Assembly (NCBI GenBank): GCA_948567375.1
Contig: OX419757.1
Coordinates: 21,762,001-21,826,000, forward strand
Direction of reading: 5' to 3'
Origin: Lunularia cruciata
Lineage: Eukaryota; Streptophyta; Marchantiopsida; Lunulariales; Lunulariaceae
Length of the DNA: 64,000 nt
Shown: in pieces, positions 10,791 through 20,345 of the stretch
Layout of the letters: every line of letters begins with the position of its first letter
Numbering within the stretch: position 1 is the stretch's first letter
Translations under genes and position numbers: made by a program
Notes under the pieces: generated by a model
Told to the model about the DNA's origin: nothing
What the model saw: the letters and a program-made list of their open reading frames with translations, nothing else
The model's database searches: none

Positions 10791-11816
10791 TGGCACTTTG
10801 AGACTGCAATGGCGTGGTTTGTGTTCAGCTGCCTCTATGTTTTATCTAGAAACAGATTTTTCTGTTTCTTTATACAACATTCAGGCCCCACTACAATAGA
10901 CAGATTAGGACAGGTAAGCTCTGGTTAATTCATCATAGATTCATGTGGGTGGTTGGTATGCACATTTTCTAGTTACATGATTGAATTTTTCTTTTTCACC
11001 ATGGCATTTGTCTGCAACACTTTCCTTCCCAATTTTGATTTCATTGTATGCAGAAGGATGCTTCCCAACTTAGATGATTCTCCTGTTAGGGTGCTCACCA
11101 TTTTTGTTGTTCTTGGTTGCATTTCTCGTACTTTCATTCAGCTGATGGTTTGCTGGCTGTCTCACTGAGCATATGTCTTCTCTGATTCTGACCTGCCTTT
11201 GGCACTACTTCTCTTCAGTTACCTCCTTCTACCTTTATTTGTGCACCTTTATTTGTGGCACTCTGTCATGCTCTTGAGCCATGCCCCATGCTCAATGTAC
11301 ACTGGCATCTTTGCCTCTGGCTCCGTTAGCCCTTTATGGCCCTCGAGCCCTGCTCCATTGGTATGGTCACCTCTGCCCCTTACTATTCATGCTCTGGAGT
11401 TATATCCTTCTCGAACCATGTTCTTCCTCTGGATTTTCTTTCTGACCCTTGAGCCCTGCTCCAAGGTTACGACCACCACTGCCCCTTACTCTTCATGCTC
11501 TGGAATTAGATTATTCTCAAACCATGTTCTTCCTCTGGATTCCCTTTTGGGCTCTCAAGCCCTGCACCATTGTTAGGGTCACCTCTGCCCCTTACTCTTC
11601 ATGCTGTGGAGTTATATTCTTCTTAAACCGTGTTTGCCCTTTGGATTTGATCCTCACAATCATTTTGCATTTCTTGCCCTCGATCACTTCCACATTAGCC
11701 TTGACCAAGTCACTAGGGCGTTCCAGTCCATGTCACTTGGGCTTTCTAGTCCATGTCACACGGATGCCCTAGTCCACGTCAGCCTTCTTGTTCCTTGCTA
11801 ACTCACCTTTCTGTAT
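10791..11816 (+). other. 5' region between left pseudo-LTR and endonuclease ORF
   Basis: No recognisable domain. It contains an internal imperfect repeat of about 120 bp (near 11340-11460, 11450-11570 and 11560-11640; each carries tgccccttactcttcatgct or similar and a tcttcctctggatt-like phrase). The repeats keep an open plus frame (11199-11576), but composition alone can explain this. Confidence 0.5.
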
Positions 11817-12563
11817 ATGTTTGAGGTTCTAGGTTTCTTTAAAGTCTTTCCCGTCACTCTTTTGCCTACACCTCACCTCTTGTTTACACCACAAATGAGC
11901 ACCTCTTTGCCGGGCAACATCTCTTTTAGATCCATCTCTACACTTAACCTTACTCAAACTTTCCCTTACCCTCCGGGTAGAATTGATTGGCCCACAATTA
12001 GGACACATTTGCTCACCAGTCATTTTTCTACAGAACTGGATCCCATTCTGCATCAGTTAAGTGCTTTGAGATTTTGCCATACAGGACAGGTTTTTTTTCT
12101 TCACCCCTTATATGACTTGGGAGTTATCTATATCATTTATTCCTTGCATAATGGCAAATGCTATGTGGGCCAAACTGTGGGTTCTGCTTTTCAAAGATTC
12201 CAACAACACTGCCGCTTGGGAAAGTCTCTCCTTGTTCTTAGTTCTTCTGCCTTTGACTTTACTCCCTTGATGGCCGTGATGGCCAAATTTGGGTTTCATG
12301 ACTTCCATATGGTCCAAGTACCTCTAGGTACTAGTTTTAGAGCTTTTGCTAACCCGGAGGAGCTCTTTTGGATCCGTCTCCTCAACTGTTGGACACCACA
12401 TGGGTACAACATTCATGGTAGAGCATCTTGCATATACCGCCTGCGTAATATGAGAGAAAACACACTTTTCCTCTCTTCTATCATCCCTTCTGTTTCTTCT
12501 TCAGGGAATCCTTCTCCCCTTTCAACATCCCCTGCGGCCAACTTTCCCAAGATATGCCTATAG
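11817..12563 (+). CDS. GIY-YIG endonuclease ORF of the Penelope-like element
   Basis: This open frame of 248 codons has the full GIY-YIG signature from about residue 100: GVIYIIYSLHNGKCYVGQT (GIY and YVG strands), the catalytic Arg in FQRFQQH, Glu in NPEELFWIRLL, and Asn in GYNIHG. GIY-YIG nucleases of Penelope-like elements nick target DNA for integration. The first ~95 residues are not recognised. No CCHH zinc-finger arrangement is obvious; its absence is a stated trait of the Chlamys group. The frame is intact while the downstream RT is broken. It was probably once joined to the RT as one ORF; the stop at 12563 and later frameshifts separate them. The start is simply the first Met. Confidence 0.85.
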   Translation: MFEVLGFFKVFPVTLLPTPHLLFTPQMSTSLPGNISFRSISTLNLTQTFPYPPGRIDWPTIRTHLLTSHFSTELDPILHQLSALRFCHTGQVFFLHPLYDLGVIYIIYSLHNGKCYVGQTVGSAFQRFQQHCRLGKSLLVLSSSAFDFTPLMAVMAKFGFHDFHMVQVPLGTSFRAFANPEELFWIRLLNCWTPHGYNIHGRASCIYRLRNMRENTLFLSSIIPSVSSSGNPSPLSTSPAANFPKICL

Positions 12564-13290
12564 AGATTACCTCCATCAAATTTCTCATCTATTCTTATTG
12601 TTTGACTTTGATACCCATTCTGACTCCTCTCTCACCCATTTTAGAGTTTGTAATCTGTTGAGGATTATTCACATCCTTAAAACTACTCCTTCAGCAGTTT
12701 TACTTAGGACTGAGTCGGATATCACTCCACTCCTCAGTCACCTTTTGCTCTTCCTGTCTCCATACCTCTTGCATTGTAGATCCACTCCAGACATTCATCC
12801 CACCCTTCCCATCTTCCCTTTCACCTCTAAGGAGATAGACAAAATCCACTTACAAGCTTTGTTGAGAAATCCAAAATGTTTATAGGCTTTACCTCTAGGT
12901 ACTCCTTTTACCATCCCCATTGTTGCTTTTAAGTATGGTAAAACTCTAGGCCATTTACACTTTAACTTTGCCTCCCTTTCATATCACATTTTAATTCTCC
13001 TCCTTCTCCCTACAATTATCTTCAACATCCAAGTTTCATTAACCCTTCACACTGGCATGTCATTACAGCATTGCTTCACATATTACCTCCTCCAACATTT
13101 CACTTCTCTTCTCCAGAGGAACCAAGTTTTTTATTTCACCCATCTCTCCCCCCTCTACTTTCATTGCGATTCAAACTTGTATTTGTAATTTTGTTCTTTA
13201 TTACAGTCATATTGGGCACCACAGGCATTTTTTACCTCTAGAAAGTCACCATCTTATAGAAGGTTAAACTTTTACTCAATCTCCCTCCCA
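12564..13290 (+). pseudogene. degenerate linker between endonuclease and RT
   Basis: Short overlapping plus frames (for example 12598-12885) and several stops lie where a single EN-RT ORF would be expected to continue. I cannot assign a domain. Composition stays C/T-rich as in the neighbouring coding parts. Confidence 0.45.
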
Positions 13291-14640
13291 TTCATGATGA
13301 TTTCAATTTTGTTGATCCAATTTTCCTTTCTCCTCATGATCAAAAACTTCTTGCTCATTCCAAGTCCCATTTCATTCTTACTTATATGGACAAGTATCCC
13401 AACAATTTTTTTTTGTTTGCAGACACTTTTACATTCAAAATTTACTCAACGAGCTTCATTCTCCTTCAGCAACCTATAAACTCTCATTGCTTCCTCAAAA
13501 CCAAGTTTTACTTTCTCACCACCGTTTCAATACCTCTCAAGGATTTTGTGCTTCCAAGGATTCAGAGAAACTCCCTTTCTTCTGCTGCGCTTGTAAATTC
13601 CATAAGTCTCCCCTTGCTCCTAGGTTCATTGCAACAGGCTACTCCACTTCCTTATATGACCTTTCTCGCTGGCTGAGCTCATTCTTCAAAGCATTGCTAC
13701 CTTCTGCAAACGACCTCTGGAGGCATGAATTCTTACAAGTGGGGCTGATGGTAGATGCTAGCTGGATCTTGGACAACTCTTCTGGCGTTCTTGTTTTGCT
13801 TGAGCAAGTGCAAAGACTGCATAGGAGCAGATCCTCTTCTCCCATAGATTCTGGTTTGCAATTGACTCCTGCCACCTTGGAAAAAGTTCTTTTTCAAAGT
13901 TTTGATTTCACCACCCTTTATACTAAGATTCACCTCCATGATCTCAAGACAAGACTGTCTACTCTCATCAGATCTATTTTCCATTATAGGATCACTCTGA
14001 ATAGGGAAACTGTGTTATTGGTTGAGACCTCTACACTTGACTTCAAATATAGATGGCTTAAAAACCAAAACAACATCTCTCAACTGGCAAAACATCTCAA
14101 ATTCATGGCGGTTGATGAGGACTATCTCATCTGTTGGATGTTATTCCTTGTTGATAACCTCTACATCACTTTCAAGAATAAGCTCTTCCGTCAAGAGATC
14201 GGGATTCCCATGGGGACACCTTGTGTTGTCTTTGTGGCTAATCTGTACCTCTTCACCTATGAACTTGATTCCATTTGCAGATTGTTGGATGCCAATGACG
14301 TTGCTCTGTTGTACGACCTGTCCCATGTTCAAAGATATGTTGATGGTGGTTGGCTCACGACTCAATCATTTTATGGATTGTATGTATATGGATGATGCTG
14401 CTAGAGGTGGCAGGATCTATCCTAAACTCTTGCGTGAGCTAGTTTGAACTCATTTTGGCACGCATCGGGATTACCTTGATTGCCGCATTACTCAAGACAA
14501 CTTCAATATCTTTGTCTCTATCTATGATAAGAAAGAGCTGCCTCACTTTGCTCACATCAAGATAATCTTGCTCCCTCATGTTCTTTCAAACATTTCCTCT
14601 AAATGTAAACTAGGGATTATAAAATCAGAGTGTGTTTGAT
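13290..14640 (+). pseudogene. Penelope-type reverse transcriptase, broken
   Basis: A block TYMDKYPNNFFLF (about 13380) precedes a frame change into the 13487-14395 frame. There, FFCCACKFHKSPLAPRFIA is the LPKLHK-like RT motif, FDFTTLYTKIHLHDL is motif A (catalytic Asp kept), and RQEIGIPMGTP...LYLFTYELD is motif B. Motif C reads QRYVDGG: the second Asp of YVDD is Gly. A further frameshift gives YMDDAARGGRIYPKLL and then, after a stop, YLDCRITQDNF...SIYDKKELPHF, the typical Penelope thumb-side block. About 90 residues separate motifs A and B. Penelope RTs are relatives of telomerase RT. C-A-C in the first motif may or may not be the CxC element described for this clade. Confidence 0.85.
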
Positions 14641-15233
14641 ATAGACTGATTTGTAATTCCAAAAAGTCATACCTTGTAGCTTATAGGAATCTTATAAATA
14701 GCTCTATCTCCAAAAATTACCCCCTTCACATGATCCTAAAAAATTTCACTCTGTCTTACAAATGGAAAAAGATATCCATGGTTATCATGGGCTTAGTATC
14801 TATAGAGATTCAATAGCATCCGTTCTTTCTGCCATGAAGGTAGCTCAAGTTAGAGCTCACTAGTACTTTTTACTGCAGGCCTTGATACCATACCTTTGAT
14901 CAGGAATGGTACTTGACTTATTTTTTCATATATATACTATCTATGATCATTTGCACTTCATGAGTTCTGGATAACCTGTTCCTAGAATGGAACCTGTTCC
15001 TAGAATGGCTACTGTTCATGTATACCTATATACTATTCATGAGTTCTAGATAACCTGTTCCCAGAATGGCTACTGTTCCTGTATACCTATATACTATCTA
15101 TGGTCTATCATTGGGCTTAGTATATAAAGAGATCAGAGAACATCTGTTCTTTCTGCCAGGTAGGGAGCTCATTTTTGAGCCAACCAGTAGTTTTTTTTCC
15201 CCTTAGAATTATATACCATCTTGCCTCCTAAAG
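14641..15233 (+). repeat. 3' tail with internal tandem duplications
   Basis: 14785-14900 and 15105-15225 are imperfect copies about 320 bp apart (gggcttagtat...cgttctttctgcca). Between them, two or three ~75 bp units around 14955-15110 repeat gagttctggataacctgttcc and tgtatacctatatact. The same phrase closes both pseudo-LTRs (10730 and 16770), so it marks the element's 3' portion. Confidence 0.65.
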
Positions 15234-16840
15234 TGTATTTTATATATCGAATAGCACTCTTTGGGATTTTTATGCCATGTGGATTTTGTGACTTTTATGT
15301 CATCGAAGACTGATGGACACATGTCCACAGCTTATAGACACGTGGCCCACTTGGTTCTTTACTTAACACAAGGCTGTGTCTGCCTCTATGGTTTGCCCTA
15401 TCACAAGTTCCACTAATTTCTTTTCAGTACTCTTACTTGCTTCTCTGTTTGCAAGGTTTCTCCCGCTTGGGTTCACTGGTTTGGGTTTGTGGGGTTGGGT
15501 TTGCTAGGGTTTCTCCCCCTCTCCTTTCTTGTGCAGCATTGACATGTTTTGCTCCCCACTTGTGGTTTGCTTGGGTTTCTCCCGCTAGTCCTTTCTTGTG
15601 AAGTATTGTAGTTATTTTGGCTCCCCACTTGTCCCTTCCTATGCAGCGCTAAGTTTTCTTGCAAGTAGGTTTATTTCACAGGTCCCTTCCCATGCAGCAT
15701 TGAGTTTTCTTACAAAAAGGTTTATTTTGCTTATGCTTATTGTATCTTCTTACTTCTCTTTATTTTGCTGGTCCCTTCCCGTGCAACACTGAGTTTTCTG
15801 AGTTTTCTTACGAGGAGATTTATTTTGCTAATACTTATCTTATCTCACTACTTCTGAGCGGCACTGTAGGGGAGCAACCAAGTTTGCCTTGGCACTCATG
15901 AGTTTTTGAGCAGAAGCTCGGTATGAGGGGTACTGACTCTACCTCAGCTACTTCGGCACTGTGTGAGGCACTGATGAAGTCAGATGTGTTTTCATGGAGA
16001 CGTATTATGGCACTCTTTTGCTTCCCTCAGCTGTTTTGCTTCTCTGGACTCAGGCGTCCATAGTGCTTGCTGTGATATATTGATATCCAAGTCCTTGGAT
16101 GCTTTGCTCATCTTCCCTTGCTCTTTGAGCAATTTATATTTCCATGGCTCTGTCTCATCCACCTTCCATGATTTTTGTTTCTTGACTCAGCTCTTCTGTG
16201 ACCTGCAATATTTACAGACTATTACTTGTCTCTTGCCACCAGTTTATCTACCCTTTTCAGCTGGTTGTTTCTTCCTGATGTATTTGTTTATCTACTTATG
16301 TGGGAGGACTGTATCTGCTTCTTTGTAGGCTGCATCTCAAAGATGCGTGTTGCTATCTTATGGTTTCCGGAGCAATTATTTTGCCTTTCATTCAATGATG
16401 TTTCTCCTATATATATGCTGGTGTTTCAATATGGTTGTTTCAATCATGCCATTGCTGCAGGTTACCTTTTCATTCAATGATGTTTCTCCTATATATATGC
16501 TGGTGTTTCAATATGTTTGTTTTGATTATGCCATTGCTGCAGATTACCTTTTCATTCAATGATGTTTGTCCTATATATATGCTGGTGTTTCAATATGTTT
16601 GTTTCGATTATGCCATTGCTGCAGGTTACCTTTGATGCATCCAAACTTAGGGATTTCATACTTCTCTTGCGTTGTGTGTAGCTTACCTTCCATGCAATCT
16701 ACCCTCAGGATTTAATACTCATAGCTTTGCGTATAATGTACATATTGTTTATCGATCATTTACACTTCATGAGTTCTGGATAACCCGTTCCCATAAAAGC
16801 TTCTGTTCTCGTGTGTGTATATATATATATATATATACTC
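15234..16840 (+). repeat. right pseudo-LTR of the Penelope-like element
   Basis: It repeats 9462-10790 with scattered changes, including a ~30 bp extra segment around 15540-15600 and a triplicated 82 bp unit at 16389-16634. It ends in a (TA)n tract (about 16815-16837) and then joins copia copy 3. Ending in a microsatellite fits the reported insertion bias of N-terminal-EN elements. Confidence 0.8.
16389..16634 (+). repeat. 82 bp minisatellite, three units
   Basis: Units start with cattcaatgatgtttctcct at 16389, 16471 and 16553 (the third has one change). Each ends near ctgcaggttacctttt. The left pseudo-LTR has only one unit (about 10509-10590), so the array expanded after duplication, or contracted there. 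Confidence 0.9.
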
Positions 16841-16865
16841 TGAAGCACTGCAACACTTCATGATT

Positions 16866-17114
16866 CATAATTGTTTATTGAAGCACAACATACACTATAG
16901 AATTCATGATCTGCTTTCCTCAATCCTGCCCTCGAGAAGGATACTCTCGACAGAGTAGTGTTGAGCTAGATCCCTTCTTGGACCTTTACATCTCTCTTAG
17001 TAGAGGTTTCCCAAACCAAGCCACCTAAGCTCTCTGCTAGAAACCACTCTTACAGTGGAGCGTAGAATCTAGAAATCATTCATTCCTAGATAAAATAGCA
17101 AGACATACCCAACA
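16866..17114 (-). repeat. 3' LTR of copia copy 3, truncated at its U5 side
   Basis: On the element strand it starts TGTTGGGTATGTCTTG (17114 downward) and aligns with 20345-20075. The last ~50 bp present in the other LTR are missing where the DNA meets the Penelope-like element at about 16840-16866. Confidence 0.7.
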
Positions 17115-17286
17115 ATCTCTAATTTGGTTTGTATTCTTTTTAGCCAATAAAATGTATTAAGAATATCAGCTACATCATCATCTCATCAGCAATATCATAC
17201 GTTGAGCAACTGCATACATAACTTTCACTTCTCAACTAGAGCAATTTAGTAAACATATGTGATATGTTCATCTCCGTATATATCAT

Positions 17287-17760
17287 TTATTGATTGATCT
17301 TTCCACTTATCAAAGCTTCCTTGATGAAGTTGTGTTTTGCATCAATGTGCTTTGTTTGAAAACGATACACTTTTGGCCACTCAAATAGCACATTGCTTAA
17401 ATGAATAACACTTTGGTTATCATAATAAAGTTTGGATTTCATTTTTGGGAGTCCTACATCTTTGCTCATCTTTGTAGCCATAAAATCTCTTCAGCTGCCC
17501 TGGTTTTTGTCCTATATTTTACCCTTATGGTTGAAAGAGCAATGGTAGACTAGACAGTAGACTTTTGTCTCAGTGGACCACTAACAAGAGTAAACAAAAC
17601 TCTGGTTATGGACTTCCTCTTATCCAGATCTCCAGCAAAATCAACATCCACATACCATGTAAGGACACTTTCTTGGTTGTGCTCCACATCAAAGACAATA
17701 GCAATGTCTACTATACCCTTCAAGTAACAAAATATCCACTTTAAAACTCCCAATGTTGCT
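17287..17760 (-). pseudogene. copia RNase H (copy 3)
   Basis: 17753-17550 reads LKWIFCYLKGIVDIAIVF, then WYVDVDFAGDLDKRKSITR, the first half of copia RNase H with the catalytic Asp region. 17481-17287 reads YYDNQSVIHLSNVLF and TKHIDAKHNFIKEAL, the second half with DNQSA-like and TKHID motifs. A frame break lies between them near 17520-17550. It degrades the RNA strand of the RNA/DNA hybrid. Confidence 0.85.
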
Positions 17761-18090
17761 TCTCAAGATTTGCTAATCACAAAAGATGTTCAATCTGGTG
17801 AAACCATTGCATACATTAAACTCCCAATAACACTAACACAAGAAAATTGGACATTAATCTTCTCTCCCCTTCATTTGATGGTCAATGCCCTAATGATATC
17901 TTGAAATGATTTGCTATTGTAGTACTCATGGTTTGGCATTCTCTATACCAAAATATGGAAGCAATGTTTCAAGTACATCATTTAGAATATCTACAGTTTT
18001 CCCTTGCTCCTATCATAGAGGAGTTCAAAACAAAACACTCTTTAAGGAACATGTGTTCTTCATATCAAACTCCTTACATAGATGTAGTAG
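17761..18090 (-). pseudogene. copia RT C-terminal end with deleted core (copy 3)
   Basis: The minus frame has ANHFKISLGH and, after stops, CMQWFHQIEHLL-like remains of the conserved RT tail that precedes RNase H. Upstream the sequence jumps straight to the integrase C-terminal region near 18090, so the catalytic palm is deleted. Confidence 0.6.
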
Positions 18091-18515
18091 TCATCTCAAT
18101 CATACTAGTCTCATCAAATATCACATCTCTTTTCATAACAAGGTAGCATATGACCAAATCCACAAATATATTACAAATCCTTTGTATCCTCTCATATTTT
18201 GAAATATACAATTTTTAAATTTGGGATCTAATTTTGTCCTTTTCTATGGTGAAATATGAACATAATTTACACATCCAAACACTCTAAGGAAAAGTAATCT
18301 ACATGTTGACTTTTCCTTTTTTTCCATTGGTGTACCATGCTCAAGTGCAATTGAGGAAGAATGTTTGCCAAATAATAGTGTTGTTTATAGCTTTTACTCA
18401 AAAGCGCTTCTCCAATATGGAGTTGGTTAACATACTCCAAGCTCTCTCCAAGAGTGTATGATTTATCCACTCTGACACACCATTTTGATGGGAGTGTTTG
18501 GTTGTAATACCATTA
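18090..18515 (-). pseudogene. copia integrase C-terminal remnant (copy 3)
   Basis: It aligns with 5605-6000 of copy 2 on the same strand (tcatctcaatcatactagtc, acactctaag, ttttccattggtgt). The minus frame 18470-18267 includes YVNQLHIGEALLSKSY and LANILPQLHLSMVHQWKK, parts of the core-to-C-terminal segment. It is broken by an LTR fragment at about 18516. Confidence 0.65.
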
Positions 18516-18715
18516 GCTAGACATACTATCTAGAGGTGGAAATTGGCTCTTGGTAATATCTTGAGGGATGTTATATATGATGGTCTAAGTAGACCAGCTA
18601 GAGATTTCAGTAAAAGAGTATTTCCACTTATAGGTCAGAGGCTGAAAACACACAAATTTAGAGCCAATTTTGGAAGCCTAAACAGATGAATTAGGCCTTG
18701 AAAAATGAAGAATTT
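18516..18715 (+). repeat. fragment of chromovirus C LTR inside copia copy 3
   Basis: gatgttatatatgatggtct ... tcagtaaaagagtatttcca ... gcctaaacagatgaattagg matches the LTR at 49230-49966 (and 43375-44112) over about 190 bp with changes. It interrupts the copia integrase similarity, which resumes near 18716. Confidence 0.75.
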
Positions 18716-19164
18716 ATGCAGAAAAGAATTCACTCCCTTTCTTCCTATTACACAATGCTTGTACAATTTTCACTTACAACTCTTCATGCACTTCAATAAT
18801 TGTCTTATGGATAATTTTCTCAGACCTTATTCACTCATATGGCTTAGAAGTAGGTGCTACAAGTGCATGATGTCTTTGGGATCTTCTTCTTCACAAATTA
18901 ACATACTCACTCCACTTGTAATTGTGTCTCCAACCAATGTGTGTATATTACCTATCTTTCAGTTTTCCATCACCACCAATGCTCTGCAAAGGTACTCAAA
19001 GCAACATAAAATACCTTGATGTGTATTATACCAATCCCTATTGCTTTACAATGCATATTTTTCTATATCAGTTCCAGGGCATATTGTTCCATATTAACAT
19101 AGATCCTTTGTTACATGGTTTGTGTATGTGAAACCAATCTTTCTTTGGACATGTAGAATGTACT

Positions 19165-19790
19165 TCACAGATCAAGGGTGACATATATAATAATCTCCAT
19201 AGATCTTAATGATTCTTTTACACTTTTTTGATTTGAAAATTGACCTTTATCTCTACTAGGTTCATGTTTTTGACCCATAAAACCTTTCTTGAAATGCCTC
19301 ACCTTCATGTAGATCCAACGTTTGGCTTTGGTGCCTTTGGATGTAGATTTTGATCTAGATTTATCCTTGATCTGTCCTCTGTTTATTGTCCTACCTCTAA
19401 TAAACAAATAAGCCTTATGATTCTTATCCTCTTGGTTAAATCTTTTCCACATCCCATTTTGATAATAAGTTTAGAGTAACCTCCTCAAAATCTATATCAT
19501 CTTTCCCATACAAGTGTTGCGACTAGATGCTCATCCAGTGAACGGCAATGAAATCAATAAAAATAATCCTTAATGGTCTCCATATAAAGTAATCTCTATA
19601 CTCATCAACTCACAATGATTTTGTTGAACATGGTAAAGATGTGCTTCAAGATGCTTTAGCACTCCTCGATGTGCAATATATAGAGGTTTTGTCTCAGGTA
19701 TAGTCAATTTGTCAAGGACTGTGTCATATATAAATTCTCCAATTTTTACCACACCTTTGGTGCCCAATCCTCTTTCATACTTCATCAGCA
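19165..19790 (-). pseudogene. copia gag with destroyed zinc knuckle (copy 3)
   Basis: 19452-19165 reads KDKSRSKSTSKGTKAKRW and then IYMKVRHFKKGFMGQ. Relative to the CX2CX4HX4C of copy 2, all three cysteines are now Arg, Tyr and Phe. 19791-19570 holds an upstream gag part (KLTIPETKPLYIAHRGVLKH). Gag is particle shell and RNA binder; this one cannot bind zinc at the knuckle. Confidence 0.72.
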
Positions 19791-20008
19791 AGATTTGATC
19801 AAATCATACTATTATCTCTCAGATCTTCATCCTCCGACTCATTGTCACTCCTGTCCTCCTAGCATCCTATGTTGCTCTTGCTGTACAAGCAAGTCCCTCA
19901 TCTTCCGTTGCCACCCCCAAAGTTGTTCTTCATGTCAAATTCCTCAACTGCAATTTTTCATACGATATTGATATTCTTCCAACCGTTGTAAATCTTTAGA
20001 TCACCTTT

Positions 20009-20020
20009 GCTCTACTACCA
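20009..20020 (-). promoter_or_regulatory. degenerate primer-binding site of copia copy 3
   Basis: Plus strand gctctactacca, next to the LTR start at 20023. This is the iMet-type PBS with one substitution and is consistent with copia. Confidence 0.7.
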
Positions 20021-20022
20021 AT

Positions 20023-20345
20023 TGCTACAAAACTATCCATAAAATATCTTGAAAGCTGCATACGCTGCCCGACACTCTCACACATTATTTATTGAAACAT
20101 TGCCAATATTATACAATTCATAAATTGCTTTCCTCAATCCCATTCTCAAGAATACTCTCCACAAAGTAGTGTTAAGCTAGATCTCTTCATGGACCTTTAT
20201 ACCTCTGTTCAGTAGACTCAAAGCCTGCGCAGACCGTAGCAGCCTAAACAGACTACTACCGTTAGATCATAGAAGGTAGTTTACAGTTGGATCTACAAGA
20301 CTCGCATTCCTAGATCAAATACCAAGCCATGCTCAAGACATACCA
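20023..20345 (-). repeat. 5' LTR of copia copy 3
   Basis: It starts TGCTACAAAACTATCC on the plus strand beside the PBS and ends near aagacataccatca. It aligns with 16866-17114 and with 7712-8076. The end is approximate. Confidence 0.65.

Larger units (their letters stand above)
9462..16840 (+). mobile_element. Penelope-like element with N-terminal GIY-YIG endonuclease
   Basis: The plus-strand order is direct repeat (9462-~10790), GIY-YIG endonuclease (11817-12563), linker, Penelope-type RT (about 13290-14640), 3' tail, direct repeat (15234-16840). Penelope-like elements characteristically carry GIY-YIG nucleases and pseudo-LTRs from tandem insertion. The nuclease normally lies C-terminal to the RT, except in the Chlamys/Naiad group, where it is N-terminal. 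The order here fits that permuted group. The RT half is frameshifted and has a substituted catalytic motif, so this copy is dead. The outer boundaries are where the repeats lose similarity. Confidence 0.82.
16866..20345 (-). mobile_element. Ty1/copia element copy 3 with both LTRs
   Basis: On the minus strand: LTR (20345-20023), PBS (about 20020-20009), gag (19790-19165), protease (about 19160-18960), integrase (18900-18090, interrupted), RT C-terminal end (about 17960-17760), RNase H (17753-17287), LTR (17114-16866). The RT core with the catalytic loop is missing. Frequent stops. It is the same family as copy 2. Confidence 0.82.

Noticed and set aside
11829-12317. Minus-strand frames opposite the nuclease ORF
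   Set aside because: The GIY-YIG signature is complete on the plus strand; these are shadows.
16389-16634. CRISPR-like array
   Set aside because: Units of 82 bp are directly adjacent with no spacers, inside a plant retroelement.
9462-16840. The direct repeats as true LTRs of a copia or gypsy element
   Set aside because: No TG..CA ends, no PBS or PPT, and the enclosed enzymes are GIY-YIG and Penelope-type RT.
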